DNA of 64,000 nucleotides from Afipia sp. GAS231 (GTDB lineage Bacteria > Pseudomonadota > Alphaproteobacteria > Rhizobiales > Xanthobacteraceae). How positions within the stretch are numbered: the first letter of the stretch is position 1; each line of letters opens with the position of its first letter. Below are positions 17,346-25,288 of the stretch, piece after piece. The notes under the pieces are model-generated. The model had not been told where the DNA came from, did not search any database, and saw only the letters and a list, made by a program, of their open reading frames with translations. Where the stretch lies: NCBI RefSeq assembly GCF_900103365.1, contig NZ_LT629703.1, positions 62,001-126,000 on the forward strand, written 5' to 3'. The position numbers and the translations under genes are program-made.

Positions 17346-17511
17346 GAATGAGCGAACGGGCGGTTGCGGACCAACCGCCCGTTGCTGGAACTGAGCCCGT
17401 ACGCCCCAAAGGCGACAGAGCCTGTACCAGAGCGAGGGACAGCTCCGGCGTCTTCCTCAACCCGAACAGTTGCAAGGGCTTCGAGCCCGTACCGAGCAAG
17501 GAAGGGAGTGG
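17346..17511 (+). ncRNA. Structured 5' non-coding region of the IS110 element; candidate bridge-RNA region
   Basis: About 165 bp upstream of the transposase has no gene but strong structure. A perfect 12-bp hairpin lies at 17355-17383 (AACGGGCGGTTG / CAACCGCCCGTT, 5-nt loop). Three near-identical decamers GAGCC(C/T)GTAC occur at 17393, 17416 and 17483. IS110-family elements express a bridge RNA from a non-coding end that directs target and donor recognition. Assigning it to this region is inference; the right flank (18475-18660) is the alternative. Confidence 0.35.
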
Positions 17512-18474
17512 ATGGTGGCACAAGATGATCGCATTGTCGTGGGCATCGATGTGGCAAAGGACAAGGTCGATGCGTGCATTCGCTCGCTGTCATTGCGTCA
17601 GGTCTGTCCGAACACGGGACAAGGCCACCGCAAGCTGGTGGCCTGGCTTCGCAAGTACAAGGCAACCAGGGCTGTGATGGAGGCGAGCGGCGGTTACGAG
17701 CGTGACTGGGCCAAGCTACTGCGCCAGGCCGGTGTCGAGGTGCGGATCGTCGACCCCAAACGCGTCCGCAGCTTCGCGCTATCGGCCGGCCGGCTGGCAA
17801 AGAACGATGTGATCGACGCGGAGATGATCGCCTGGTTCGCCGAGATATTTACCGAGGCGCCGAGCCAGACCCACGATGCCGCACGCGAGGAGTTGCTGGC
17901 GCTGGTGAAAGCGCGCATCGGTCTGGGTGATCTCAAGACGCGCTTGCAAAGCCAAAACGAGCATGCTGCACCAGGACTGGTTCAGAAAACGCATGCCCGC
18001 GTCTTGAAGAATCTGGTCAGTGAAATTGCCAAGCTCGAGGCGGCAATTGCGGCCAAGATCAAGGCCTCGCCACACCTTGCCGAGCGTGCCGAGATCATCG
18101 AGAGCGTGCCGGGCCTCGCCGAAACGACCTCCGCCAACCTCATTGCGGGGATGCCGGAGCTTGGGCAGGTGAGCAACAAGATCGCCGGTGCGTTATTAGG
18201 CGCCGCCCCGTACGACGACGATAGCGGCCATCGGCGCGGTGAGCGTCATATCAAGGGTGGCCGCCGCTGGGTCCGCAACGCCATCTACATGCCCTGCCTC
18301 GGCGCAGCCACGCAGAACAACCCGGTGCTCAAGGCCTTCTACGACCGCCTGATTGCCAAGGGAAAGAAGCCGAAAGTGGTGCTTGTCGCCTGCATGCGCA
18401 AGCTCATCGTCATCCTCAACATCATGATCGCACGACGGCAGAAATGGGATCCCAGCCGTTACGCACTGAACTGA
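17512..18474 (+). CDS. IS110-family transposase (DEDD recombinase)
   Basis: 320 residues from ATG 17512, preceded by AAGGAAGGG. The N-terminal RuvC-like DEDD domain carries VVGIDVAKDKVDA (D13), AVMEASGGYERDW (E57) and LAKNDVIDAEMIA (D99, D102). After a helical linker the C-terminal Transposase_20 domain has ESVPGLAETTSANLIA and the APYDDDSG...RGERHIKGGR segment containing the conserved serine. Length and motifs are complete, so it may be active. The element lacks obvious terminal inverted repeats, as is usual for IS110. It sits among non-coding repeats upstream of the truncated catabolic cluster. Confidence 0.95.
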   Translation: MVAQDDRIVVGIDVAKDKVDACIRSLSLRQVCPNTGQGHRKLVAWLRKYKATRAVMEASGGYERDWAKLLRQAGVEVRIVDPKRVRSFALSAGRLAKNDVIDAEMIAWFAEIFTEAPSQTHDAAREELLALVKARIGLGDLKTRLQSQNEHAAPGLVQKTHARVLKNLVSEIAKLEAAIAAKIKASPHLAERAEIIESVPGLAETTSANLIAGMPELGQVSNKIAGALLGAAPYDDDSGHRRGERHIKGGRRWVRNAIYMPCLGAATQNNPVLKAFYDRLIAKGKKPKVVLVACMRKLIVILNIMIARRQKWDPSRYALN

Positions 18475-18660
18475 GCGAGCGCACCTCACCGCGCTCGGTC
18501 GATGACCGAGCGCATGCCAAGCCAACAGACCGGAGAGCGGACGGGGTCAAGGCCGTAAGCCGCCGAAGGCGGGGCGCGCCCCGCGCCAGCCTTGAGGCCC
18601 GGCCGATCGCCGGTTTACTTCAGCACAGTTGCTCTGGTGGGACAGGATGGCGGGAGTCCT
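18475..18660 (+). mobile_element. 3' non-coding flank of the IS110 element, with hairpin
   Basis: Seventeen bases after the transposase stop lies a perfect 9-bp hairpin (GCGCTCGGT at 18491-18499, ACCGAGCGC at 18505-18513, 5-nt loop). GC-rich inverted segments around GGCCGATCGCC follow. In the IS1111 subgroup the RNA-coding non-coding region is on this side. The exact right boundary of the element cannot be fixed from one copy. Confidence 0.4.
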
Positions 18661-19050
18661 AGATCTGATTTGCCCGACGGGGCCAGCGGAATATTTTTCC
18701 GCGAAGGGCTGGACAGACTTTTGGTGATTTGCCCGTCGGGTTGATTTGTCGCAGTCGTGCGCCGGCAATTGCGCTTGCGTCGAAGGCCGAAGCAGTAGAT
18801 GCAGGCCGGCCTGCACTAGACCCGCACGCCGCACAGCGCGCAAATGATTGTTGCGGAGATGAGGGCCGCGACGGTCAACCCAGCCTGCCAGACACGACAA
18901 GCGATCGTGGCATCATCATGACCCGCAGTCCCGACACGAGATGCGTCCCAAACGCGAATTTTATTTAGAGGCTCGGGCGCGAGCTACGACCAAAGCCATT
19001 TGTTGATAGTTCGGTAATCTTATCCCTTCAGATTCCGACAGTTAGTTGCG
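18661..19050. repeat. Gene-poor stretch with repeated TTGCCCG(A/T)CGGG motifs
   Basis: About 390 bp without a credible gene. The motif GATTTGCCCGACGGG occurs near 18666 and GATTTGCCCGTCGGG near 18727. A third, fully palindromic version (GATCTGCCCGACGGGCAAATC) lies at 19395-19415, past the next small gene. I associate this motif with ends of interspersed repeats in Bradyrhizobium. Nothing else is recognisable. Confidence 0.4.
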
Positions 19051-19062
19051 TTGGAGTACCCC

Positions 19063-19341
19063 GTGGACAATTTTGACGAACTGCGTGACCTCGCAGCGGA
19101 CGTTCGCGCATTCATTGAAAGTTCCAGAGACCCAGCCGCCGCATTGAGAGATGTTGTCGCGGCTTATGACGTCGTCCTGGGTATTTACCCATCCAACGAC
19201 GGAATGGGGCTTCACGTCGTTAAGGGGAGTAGCCTCCTCGACCGACTCGCTACCCTTCAGTCGAACGCCCTGTATACGCACACCGCCGTAGCCGTTCAGA
19301 ACCGGGAACAGGCGGTGCAGCTTCAGACGTTGATTGCTTAA
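19063..19341 (+). CDS. Small hypothetical protein, 92 residues
   Basis: GTG 19063 has GGAG 6 nt upstream and gives a 92-residue product; TTG 19051 is an alternative. The sequence looks like real protein: acidic amphipathic helices (NFDELRDLAADVRAFIESS, RDVVAAYDVVLGIY), a GMGLHVVKGSSLLDRLATLQS middle and NREQAVQLQTLIA end. It has no signal peptide or membrane helix. Family not recognised. It is isolated between repeats and the convergent hydroxylase gene, and overlaps nothing on its strand. Its AT content seems higher than that of its neighbours. Confidence 0.5.
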   Translation: MDNFDELRDLAADVRAFIESSRDPAAALRDVVAAYDVVLGIYPSNDGMGLHVVKGSSLLDRLATLQSNALYTHTAVAVQNREQAVQLQTLIA

Positions 19342-19421
19342 AGGCCTTGGCGCTGACATGGGCGTCGCATGCGACAGATGACTGCAATTCAGTGATCTGC
19401 CCGACGGGCAAATCGGTTCTG

Positions 19422-21233
19422 TCACGCAAACAGCGGCGCGCCGCTCGGCTTCGACGGTTCGGCCTGCTTCTCCCGCGGAACCGTGGCGAGGTTCGGCAGA
19501 TCGAGAACCGCACACAGCGCTGCGCTCAATCTCTCCTCAGCCTCCCCGACGTCCGCCGCCCCTTCCCTGTCCCGCCACGCCACCACGCCGTCCGGCCGCA
19601 CCAGCAGGGCGCCGGCCTCCTCGATCTCGCGCAGCCGTTGCCACTCCCAGTACAAATCCTGCGCGTCGGGCGAACCGGTCACAACGGGGCGCAGGAACGG
19701 AAGGTCGAGCCGGCGCACGGCCTCGCTCCACGCGGTTCCGGCGAGACCGGTCACGACGGTGAAGAGGCCCTTCCCGGTCACGTCCAATGTTGAGATGCGC
19801 CTGCCGTCCGAACCGACCAGCCAGGCGTGCGGGATCTTGGCGCCCGGTCGCGTGGTCGGCTGATGGTGGAGATCGCGGTCGCGCCGCCAGACCTCGGGCT
19901 CGGCTCCTTCGTCCGCAATGACGGCTGCGGATTGGTAGCGCTGGTTCATCTCGACGCCCTGCGCGTTGAACTCGGTCTGCTTGAGGTCGAGCGCCGTCTG
20001 AACCGCCTTGCGGACGGCAACGCCTTCGGGACCGGGATCGCGGAAGCGTGCGATGCCTGCGGCTACCGGATTTTCGGCACCCTGAACCCGGAAGCAGGCG
20101 TTCAACGGCGCGTAGTCGAGCCGCGACTGGTTGGCGCGCTGCACGACCTGTTTTCCGACCGGCGACCGCTCCTGCGAAAAGCTCTCCAGCAGTTTTGGGC
20201 CGGCCCAGCCCTTGACGGCGTAGGCCAGCTTCCAACCGAGGTTGTGGCCGTCCTGCACGCAGGTGTTATTGCCCAGACCGCTCGACGGCGGATGGCGATG
20301 GACGGCATCGCCGCCGCAGAATACCCGTCCTTTCGAATATTGCGTCGCGTAGGCCTGGTTGATGTACCAGACCGAGGTCCGCACGATATCCGGTTCGATC
20401 GCGGGATCGCCGATCAAGATTTTGATCTTTTCGCGGACGTTGTGTTCGGAGAGATCAGGCTCGCCCTTATTGATGTCGAAACCCCAGCCGGCGATCCATT
20501 GCGTCCACGGCCTGATGGCGCGGAGCAGGCCCATGCCGATCTCGCCAAAACTCGCGTCTGGCGTCACGATCCAGTTCAGGATGCTGGGACGATGCTGGCT
20601 GTAGCGGGAGAGATCGGCGTTGAAGATGGTGTAGACCGTGCCCGCGCGCGCCATGCGGCCTTCGATGGGAAGGTCGAGATGCTCGACCACCGAGGATCGT
20701 GCGCCATCGGCGCCGACCATGTAGCGCGCCCGAACCGGGTATTCGCGTTTGTCGAGGCGATCGCGCAAGACAGCGGTGACACCATCTGCATCCTGCACGT
20801 GACTGACGTATTCGGTGTTGAACGCGAACGTCGCCCCTTTCTCGGCCGCCTTTTGAAACAGAATGGGTTCGAGCAGCGGCTGGATGATATCGACCATGCC
20901 GCACGGGCTGGCACGGAGGTAGTCGCCGCGCCGGTCGTCGCCGGTCCCCCACGTCCGCATCCGGATCAGCTCAGGGCCGGCGAGACTGGTCGAGAAGGTC
21001 GTGTCGCCCATCAGCTCCCACGGGCTCGCGTAACGCGCGACGTCCTCCGAGATACCAAGGTCGCGAAACACCTCGTTGGCGCGCTGGTTGGTGATGTGCG
21101 CGCGCGGGCTGTCGGCCATCCAGTTGCCGCGCGACACGATGTGACAGCGCACGCCTGAATTCGCCAGCGCCAGCGCCGTGGTCGAACCGGTCGGGCCGGC
21201 CCCGATGATCAGCACGTCGGTTTCGTATGCCAT
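19422..21233 (-). CDS. FAD-dependent aromatic hydroxylase (phenol/dichlorophenol monooxygenase-like)
   Basis: 603 residues with the class A flavoprotein monooxygenase signature: GAGPTG dinucleotide motif at 11-16, DSPRAHITNQR at 41-51 (very like 2,4-dichlorophenol 6-monooxygenase), GADGARSSV at 174-182, and the second FAD motif GGDAVHRHPPSSGLGNN at 307-323. A C-terminal thioredoxin-like domain ends near 585. It should use NAD(P)H and O2 to add a hydroxyl to a phenolic ring, giving a catechol for the adjacent extradiol dioxygenase. The real substrate is unknown. It is last in a three-gene minus-strand cluster. Confidence 0.88.
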   Translation of the reverse strand: MAYETDVLIIGAGPTGSTTALALANSGVRCHIVSRGNWMADSPRAHITNQRANEVFRDLGISEDVARYASPWELMGDTTFSTSLAGPELIRMRTWGTGDDRRGDYLRASPCGMVDIIQPLLEPILFQKAAEKGATFAFNTEYVSHVQDADGVTAVLRDRLDKREYPVRARYMVGADGARSSVVEHLDLPIEGRMARAGTVYTIFNADLSRYSQHRPSILNWIVTPDASFGEIGMGLLRAIRPWTQWIAGWGFDINKGEPDLSEHNVREKIKILIGDPAIEPDIVRTSVWYINQAYATQYSKGRVFCGGDAVHRHPPSSGLGNNTCVQDGHNLGWKLAYAVKGWAGPKLLESFSQERSPVGKQVVQRANQSRLDYAPLNACFRVQGAENPVAAGIARFRDPGPEGVAVRKAVQTALDLKQTEFNAQGVEMNQRYQSAAVIADEGAEPEVWRRDRDLHHQPTTRPGAKIPHAWLVGSDGRRISTLDVTGKGLFTVVTGLAGTAWSEAVRRLDLPFLRPVVTGSPDAQDLYWEWQRLREIEEAGALLVRPDGVVAWRDREGAADVGEAEERLSAALCAVLDLPNLATVPREKQAEPSKPSGAPLFA

Positions 21234-21276
21234 GTGTGCCTCTGCGGTTGCTCACCGACTTAGCGCGGAATGAGCG

Positions 21277-22227
21277 TTAGTGCGAGGTGTCGACCTGGCT
21301 GGCGGCCATCATGGCCATGCCGGTGATCCAGCCAGGAATGGCTTCGTAGAATTCCTGCTCCATGGTGAACTTGCCGCCCGCCCCGAGCGCGGCGAAGGCC
21401 GAGACCCAGGCGAGGACCTCGTTGGCGCCGCGGCCGGCCGTCTCGCGCACGTGATCGGTATCAAGCGCATCCGCCCGCCAGATCTGGCCGCTGCGCAGGA
21501 TCTCCATGATCTCTTCATCCCATTTGGGATTGAGCGGCTTGCAAGGTCCCTTGCCGGCTTCGGCGAGAGCAGCCGCCTCGAGCACACGTTTTTCGCGCGC
21601 CTGCTTGGCCTCCGGGGACGGATGGCGTCCGTTGATGAGGCGCTCGCGAACCTCCGGCGGCGCGTCCTTGATCGATGGCAGCGGCGGGTCGTGCGACAGG
21701 CCGCCGGAGGCTGCGAACAGCACGCGCTTTCCCGACTTTGTCGCGAAGCGGCCGACGGATTCGCCGAGTTGCCGGGCACGCCGGTAGGTCGGAATGGGCG
21801 GTGCGGCGGCGTTCACGAAGATCGGCAAGATGGGTACGGATTTGAAATCACCCAAGACCGCTTCCCACATCTGAACAAAACCATGGTCGACCGGCATGCG
21901 GTACGATACCGCGACGTCGAAATCCTCCGAGCGTACGTGATCGACCAGCGCCAGCGCCGTCTGTTCGGGAACGTCGAGCGGACCGGTGCCGCCTCCCCAG
22001 TCGCCGAGCGACACCGCGCCCGCACCGACGCAGAACGAGGGCATCAGATCGTAGAAGAAGCCGTTGAAGTGGTCGGGCGCGAACTGGATGACGTAGTCGG
22101 GCTCGAACGCCTTGACGAAGGCGCCGAGCTGCTCGAACGCGGTTCGAACGCGCTGCTCGGTTTCGTTGCTGGCCGGTCCCCGGTACATCAGGGGCGTATG
22201 GGACGCGCAGACGATAGCGACTGACAT
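21277..22227 (-). CDS. MhpB-like class III extradiol dioxygenase (2,3-dihydroxyphenylpropionate 1,2-dioxygenase type)
   Basis: 316 residues from ATG 22227. It aligns over its full length with E. coli MhpB from memory: SHTPL near the start (His10), APDHFNGFFYDLMPSFC (Asp52, His53), MPVDHGFVQ (His115), SGGLSHDPP (His179), WDEEIMEIL, and IPGWITGM at the end. His115 and His179 occupy the same numbers as the acid/base pair reported for MhpB. It should cleave a catechol-type ring beside the hydroxyls using Fe(II). It is 43 bp upstream of the hydroxylase gene and probably co-transcribed. Confidence 0.9.
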   Translation of the reverse strand: MSVAIVCASHTPLMYRGPASNETEQRVRTAFEQLGAFVKAFEPDYVIQFAPDHFNGFFYDLMPSFCVGAGAVSLGDWGGGTGPLDVPEQTALALVDHVRSEDFDVAVSYRMPVDHGFVQMWEAVLGDFKSVPILPIFVNAAAPPIPTYRRARQLGESVGRFATKSGKRVLFAASGGLSHDPPLPSIKDAPPEVRERLINGRHPSPEAKQAREKRVLEAAALAEAGKGPCKPLNPKWDEEIMEILRSGQIWRADALDTDHVRETAGRGANEVLAWVSAFAALGAGGKFTMEQEFYEAIPGWITGMAMMAASQVDTSH

Positions 22228-22244
22228 GAGCTGTTTCCTCGCGG

Positions 22245-23459
22245 TTATTTCTTGACCAATGAACACGCGCTCTCGGAAAGCGGCCGGTTGACTGACTCTC
22301 CCGGTAACGTCTGCACGACGTTGTAGAGATCCCAATCGCCCTTGTTCTCACCGGGCTTCTTGACCTGCAGCAGGTACATGTCGTGGATCATCTTGCGGTC
22401 GGCACGGATGTAGCCGTCGGCGGCGAAGAAGTCGTGGACCCGCTCCTTCTCCATCTGTTTCATCACGGTCGGCGCCTCATCGGTGCCCACCGCTTTCACC
22501 GCCTTGAGATAGTGCGCGACCGACGAATAGACGCCGGCATGAAAGCTGGTCGGCATGATCTTCGCCTTCGCGTAAAAGCGCTCCGCCCAGGCGCGCGTCT
22601 CCGGAGTGCGGTCCCAGTAGAACGGCGACACCTCGTAGGCGTCGTGCGCGATCTTCAGCCCGACCGCGCGCATGTCCGTCAGCACCGACTGCAAGGGCAC
22701 GACCTTGGCTTTCGCGCTCAGCCCGAATTCGTCGGCCTGCTTCAGTGCGGTCACGGTATCGCCGCTTGACGCCGCGATGGCGATGACATTGGCGCCGGCA
22801 TTGGAGGCCGTCAGCAGGAACGATGCGAAGTCGGAGGTGTTCGGCGGAAACACGGAGTTGCCGACCACCTGCCCGCCATTGAGCTTGACCTGCTCCGACG
22901 TGTCCCGCGACAGCGCGTGGCCGTAGGCTTGGTCAACCGTCAGGAAATACCACCTGGTGCCGCCGGCCTCGATCACGGCTTTGGCCGCGCCCTTCGCCAG
23001 GTTGTAGGTATCGACCGTCCACTGAACGGTCAGCGGCGAGCAGGCCTTGCCGTTGAAGTCGGACGAGGTCGAGCCCGACAGCAACATGATCTTGCTCTTC
23101 TGAACCGCCAGGTTCTGCACGGCAAAACCGATCGGTGAGCCCTGCATGTCGGCGATCGCGTCGACACCTTCGACGTCGAACCACCGCGCGGCGATCTGCG
23201 ATCCGGTATCGGGCTTGCCGCTGTGATCGGCCGAAATGACTTCGACGTTGAGGCCGGCGCCAAAATCCTCGGCAGCCATTTCGGCCGCGATCACCGAGCC
23301 TTTGCCGTTGGCCAACGCCGTCGGTCCGGCGATGTCGGTCAGAACGCCGACCTTTACCTTGCCGCCGCTGAGGTTTGCGGTTTGGGCCGCGGCCGGCGCC
23401 GCCGACATCGCGAGGGCCAGCCAGATCGCCGCAGGCACATGAAAGCTCGAATGGGCCAT
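22245..23459 (-). CDS. Periplasmic branched-chain-amino-acid/aromatic-acid-type solute-binding protein
   Basis: 404 residues from ATG 23459 with a strong GGGAGGAAA ribosome site. The signal peptide ends ...AAPAAAQ (about 26). The LivK-type Periplasmic-binding-6 fold is clear: VKVGVLTDIAGPTALANGKGS, GLNVEVISADHSGKPDTGSQIA, IMLLSGSTSSDFNGKACSPL, WYFLTVDQAYGHAL. Such proteins beside aromatic genes often bind aromatic acids. No permease or ATPase accompanies it here, so a partner transporter must be elsewhere or lost. It is first gene of the putative operon, 17 bp before the dioxygenase. Confidence 0.88.
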   Translation of the reverse strand: MAHSSFHVPAAIWLALAMSAAPAAAQTANLSGGKVKVGVLTDIAGPTALANGKGSVIAAEMAAEDFGAGLNVEVISADHSGKPDTGSQIAARWFDVEGVDAIADMQGSPIGFAVQNLAVQKSKIMLLSGSTSSDFNGKACSPLTVQWTVDTYNLAKGAAKAVIEAGGTRWYFLTVDQAYGHALSRDTSEQVKLNGGQVVGNSVFPPNTSDFASFLLTASNAGANVIAIAASSGDTVTALKQADEFGLSAKAKVVPLQSVLTDMRAVGLKIAHDAYEVSPFYWDRTPETRAWAERFYAKAKIMPTSFHAGVYSSVAHYLKAVKAVGTDEAPTVMKQMEKERVHDFFAADGYIRADRKMIHDMYLLQVKKPGENKGDWDLYNVVQTLPGESVNRPLSESACSLVKK

Positions 23460-23555
23460 GGTTTCCTCCCGTTGCCGTTTTTTTGGCCGTCCTTTTTGAA
23501 CGTGCCGGAAGGGATTGCCGCGCTTCCGGCTTGGTTTCCAACGAAGTCTGTGAAA

Positions 23556-23572
23556 TGTTCGCAGTGCGAACA
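23556..23572. promoter_or_regulatory. Perfect 17-bp palindrome, probable IclR-family operator
   Basis: TGTTCGCAGTGCGAACA is an exact inverted repeat (8+1+8) in the 127-bp spacer between the divergent solute-binding-protein and IclR genes, 15 bp before the IclR start. The size and TTCG...CGAA arms resemble sites of aromatic-pathway IclR regulators such as PobR/PcaU. Assignment to the adjacent regulator is inference. Confidence 0.6.
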
Positions 23573-23586
23573 AATCTGGACGGGCC

Positions 23587-24372
23587 ATGCATCGCAACGT
23601 CAGGGCACTATCCCGAGGGCTGGCGCTGATCGGCGAGCTCAATGCGAGCGGTCCATCGAACGTCGTGCAACTCGCCAGGCGAACCGGTCTCAACCGGACG
23701 ACCTGCTATCGTTTGCTCGATACACTACGCGCCGACGGCTATGTGACCTTCGACGAAACCAACGCCTTGTTCGGCCTGACGGCGCAGGTGCGCACGCTGA
23801 GCGAGGGTGTCTCGTCCCGCGACCTGTCAAGCCAGGCCGCGCTGCCGGCGATGTTCGGCCTGCTCGACAAGGTGTCATGGCCGAGCGACTTCGGGGTGTT
23901 CGAACTCGGATCGGTGCTGATCCGTGAGAGCACCCATCCTTTCAGTCCCTTGTCGATTCACCGCTCGATGGTGGGCCGCAGGCGCTCGCTGGTCCGCAGC
24001 GCCATGGGGCGCGCCATCCTCGCGGCATCGCAGCCTTCGCTGCGCCGGGAGATGCTGGAGACGATGGCCTCTCTCGTCGAGGAAGACGCGCCCCTGGCAG
24101 GGGATCGCCGCTTCATCGAAAGCATCGTCTCGCAGACCAGGAACGATGGCTACGCGTCCTCGGTCGGCGGGTCCGAGGCGGGCATCAGCGCCATCGCGCT
24201 ACCGATACAAGTCGGAGGTCCCGTGCTCGGCAGCCTCAACCTGATCTTCTTTTCCTCTTCGATGACACCAGAAGTCGCCGCCGGCAGATATCTGCCTGAT
24301 ATGAAGCAGGCGGTGAAAGACATCGAGCGTCGATGGTCCGCCGCCAACAAGGCGCGCGGCAAGGTCGCGTGA
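23587..24372 (+). CDS. IclR-family transcriptional regulator of the adjacent aromatic cluster
   Basis: 261 residues. Winged helix near 8-65 (VRALSRGLALIGELN, QLARRTGLNRTTCYRLLDTLRADGYV), then the IclR effector domain (SMVGRRRSLVRSAMGRAILA, YASSVGGSEAGISAIALPI, GSLNLIFF). MhpR, regulator of the mhp operon in E. coli, is of the same family. It is divergent from the solute-binding protein/dioxygenase/hydroxylase genes, with a perfect palindrome between, so it probably controls them in response to an aromatic acid. Confidence 0.9.
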   Translation: MHRNVRALSRGLALIGELNASGPSNVVQLARRTGLNRTTCYRLLDTLRADGYVTFDETNALFGLTAQVRTLSEGVSSRDLSSQAALPAMFGLLDKVSWPSDFGVFELGSVLIRESTHPFSPLSIHRSMVGRRRSLVRSAMGRAILAASQPSLRREMLETMASLVEEDAPLAGDRRFIESIVSQTRNDGYASSVGGSEAGISAIALPIQVGGPVLGSLNLIFFSSSMTPEVAAGRYLPDMKQAVKDIERRWSAANKARGKVA

Positions 24373-24501
24373 ATAAATCGGCGCCGCTGGTGTCGCCGAG
24401 CGGCGAACAACGGGGGCGCGGACCAATGGTCGACCACGGGTTGTGTTTCCGGCGCCTGGAGATAAGCTTTGGTTTCCTGAAAGCGAGAGTCCGAGCCGCG
24501 A

Positions 24502-25260
24502 ATGGCCATCGACCCGATCCATCAGTTCAAGATTGAGCCGCTTTTCACGATCGGACATATCGGCCATCAGACGATCGCCTTTACCAACTCGTCGCTCTAC
24601 ATGTTTCTGACGGTGGCGCTGATTTCGATCCTGATGATCGGCGGCGTGGCGGGACGGCGGCTGGTGCCCGGACGTTTGCAGTCGATCGCCGAACTCACCT
24701 ACGAGTTTGTCGCCAGCATGATCCGCGGCAACGCCGGCGCCGAGGGCATGTGGTTTTTCCCGCTGATCTTCTCGCTGTTCATGTTCATCTGCGTTTCGAA
24801 CCTGGTCGGGATCATCCCTTACGCGTTCACGGTTTCGAGCCACATCATCGTCACGGCGGCGCTGGCGCTCCTGGTGTGGTGCACGGTGCTGATTTACGGC
24901 CTCTACAGGAACGGCCTGAAATTCTTCAAGATCTTCGTACCGTCGGGCGTTCCGGTCTACATCCTGCCGCTGGTGGTGTTCATTGAAATCCTGTCGTTCT
25001 TCTTTGTGAAGCCGGTCTCGCACAGCCTGCGCCTGTTCGCCAACATGCTGGCCGGCCACATCGCGCTGAAAGTGTTCGCGGGCTTTGTCGCGATGCTCGG
25101 CGTCGCATTCGGCGCCATCGGCTGGGTCGGCGGCGTGCTGCCGCTGGGGCTCACCGTCGCACTCACCGCGCTCGAACTGCTGGTCGCCTTCCTGCAGGCC
25201 TACGTCTTTGCCATCCTCGCCTGCATCTATCTCAACGACGCCATCCATCCCGGCCACTGA
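24502..25260 (+). CDS. atpB: ATP synthase F0 subunit a, isolated copy
   Basis: 252 residues, full length for the alphaproteobacterial subunit. The start [13 protein letters not shown] is as expected. The essential stator arginine is in [18 protein letters not shown], and the end [27 protein letters not shown] is fully conserved. Subunit a forms the proton half-channels against the c-ring. Normally atpB lies in an atpI-atpB-atpE-atpF cluster; here none of those genes is adjacent. It stands between an IclR gene (130 bp upstream) and the convergent glmU. Whether it is the sole copy or a paralogue cannot be seen from this window. Confidence 0.93.
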   Translation: MAIDPIHQFKIEPLFTIGHIGHQTIAFTNSSLYMFLTVALISILMIGGVAGRRLVPGRLQSIAELTYEFVASMIRGNAGAEGMWFFPLIFSLFMFICVSNLVGIIPYAFTVSSHIIVTAALALLVWCTVLIYGLYRNGLKFFKIFVPSGVPVYILPLVVFIEILSFFFVKPVSHSLRLFANMLAGHIALKVFAGFVAMLGVAFGAIGWVGGVLPLGLTVALTALELLVAFLQAYVFAILACIYLNDAIHPGH

Positions 25261-25288
25261 CGCCGGGACCCCTCTGGCTTGCGATGTC

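Noticed and set aside
19827..21158. Open frame of about 440 codons opposite the flavin hydroxylase
   Set aside because: Composition is shadow-like and it is fully antisense to a clear flavoprotein gene.
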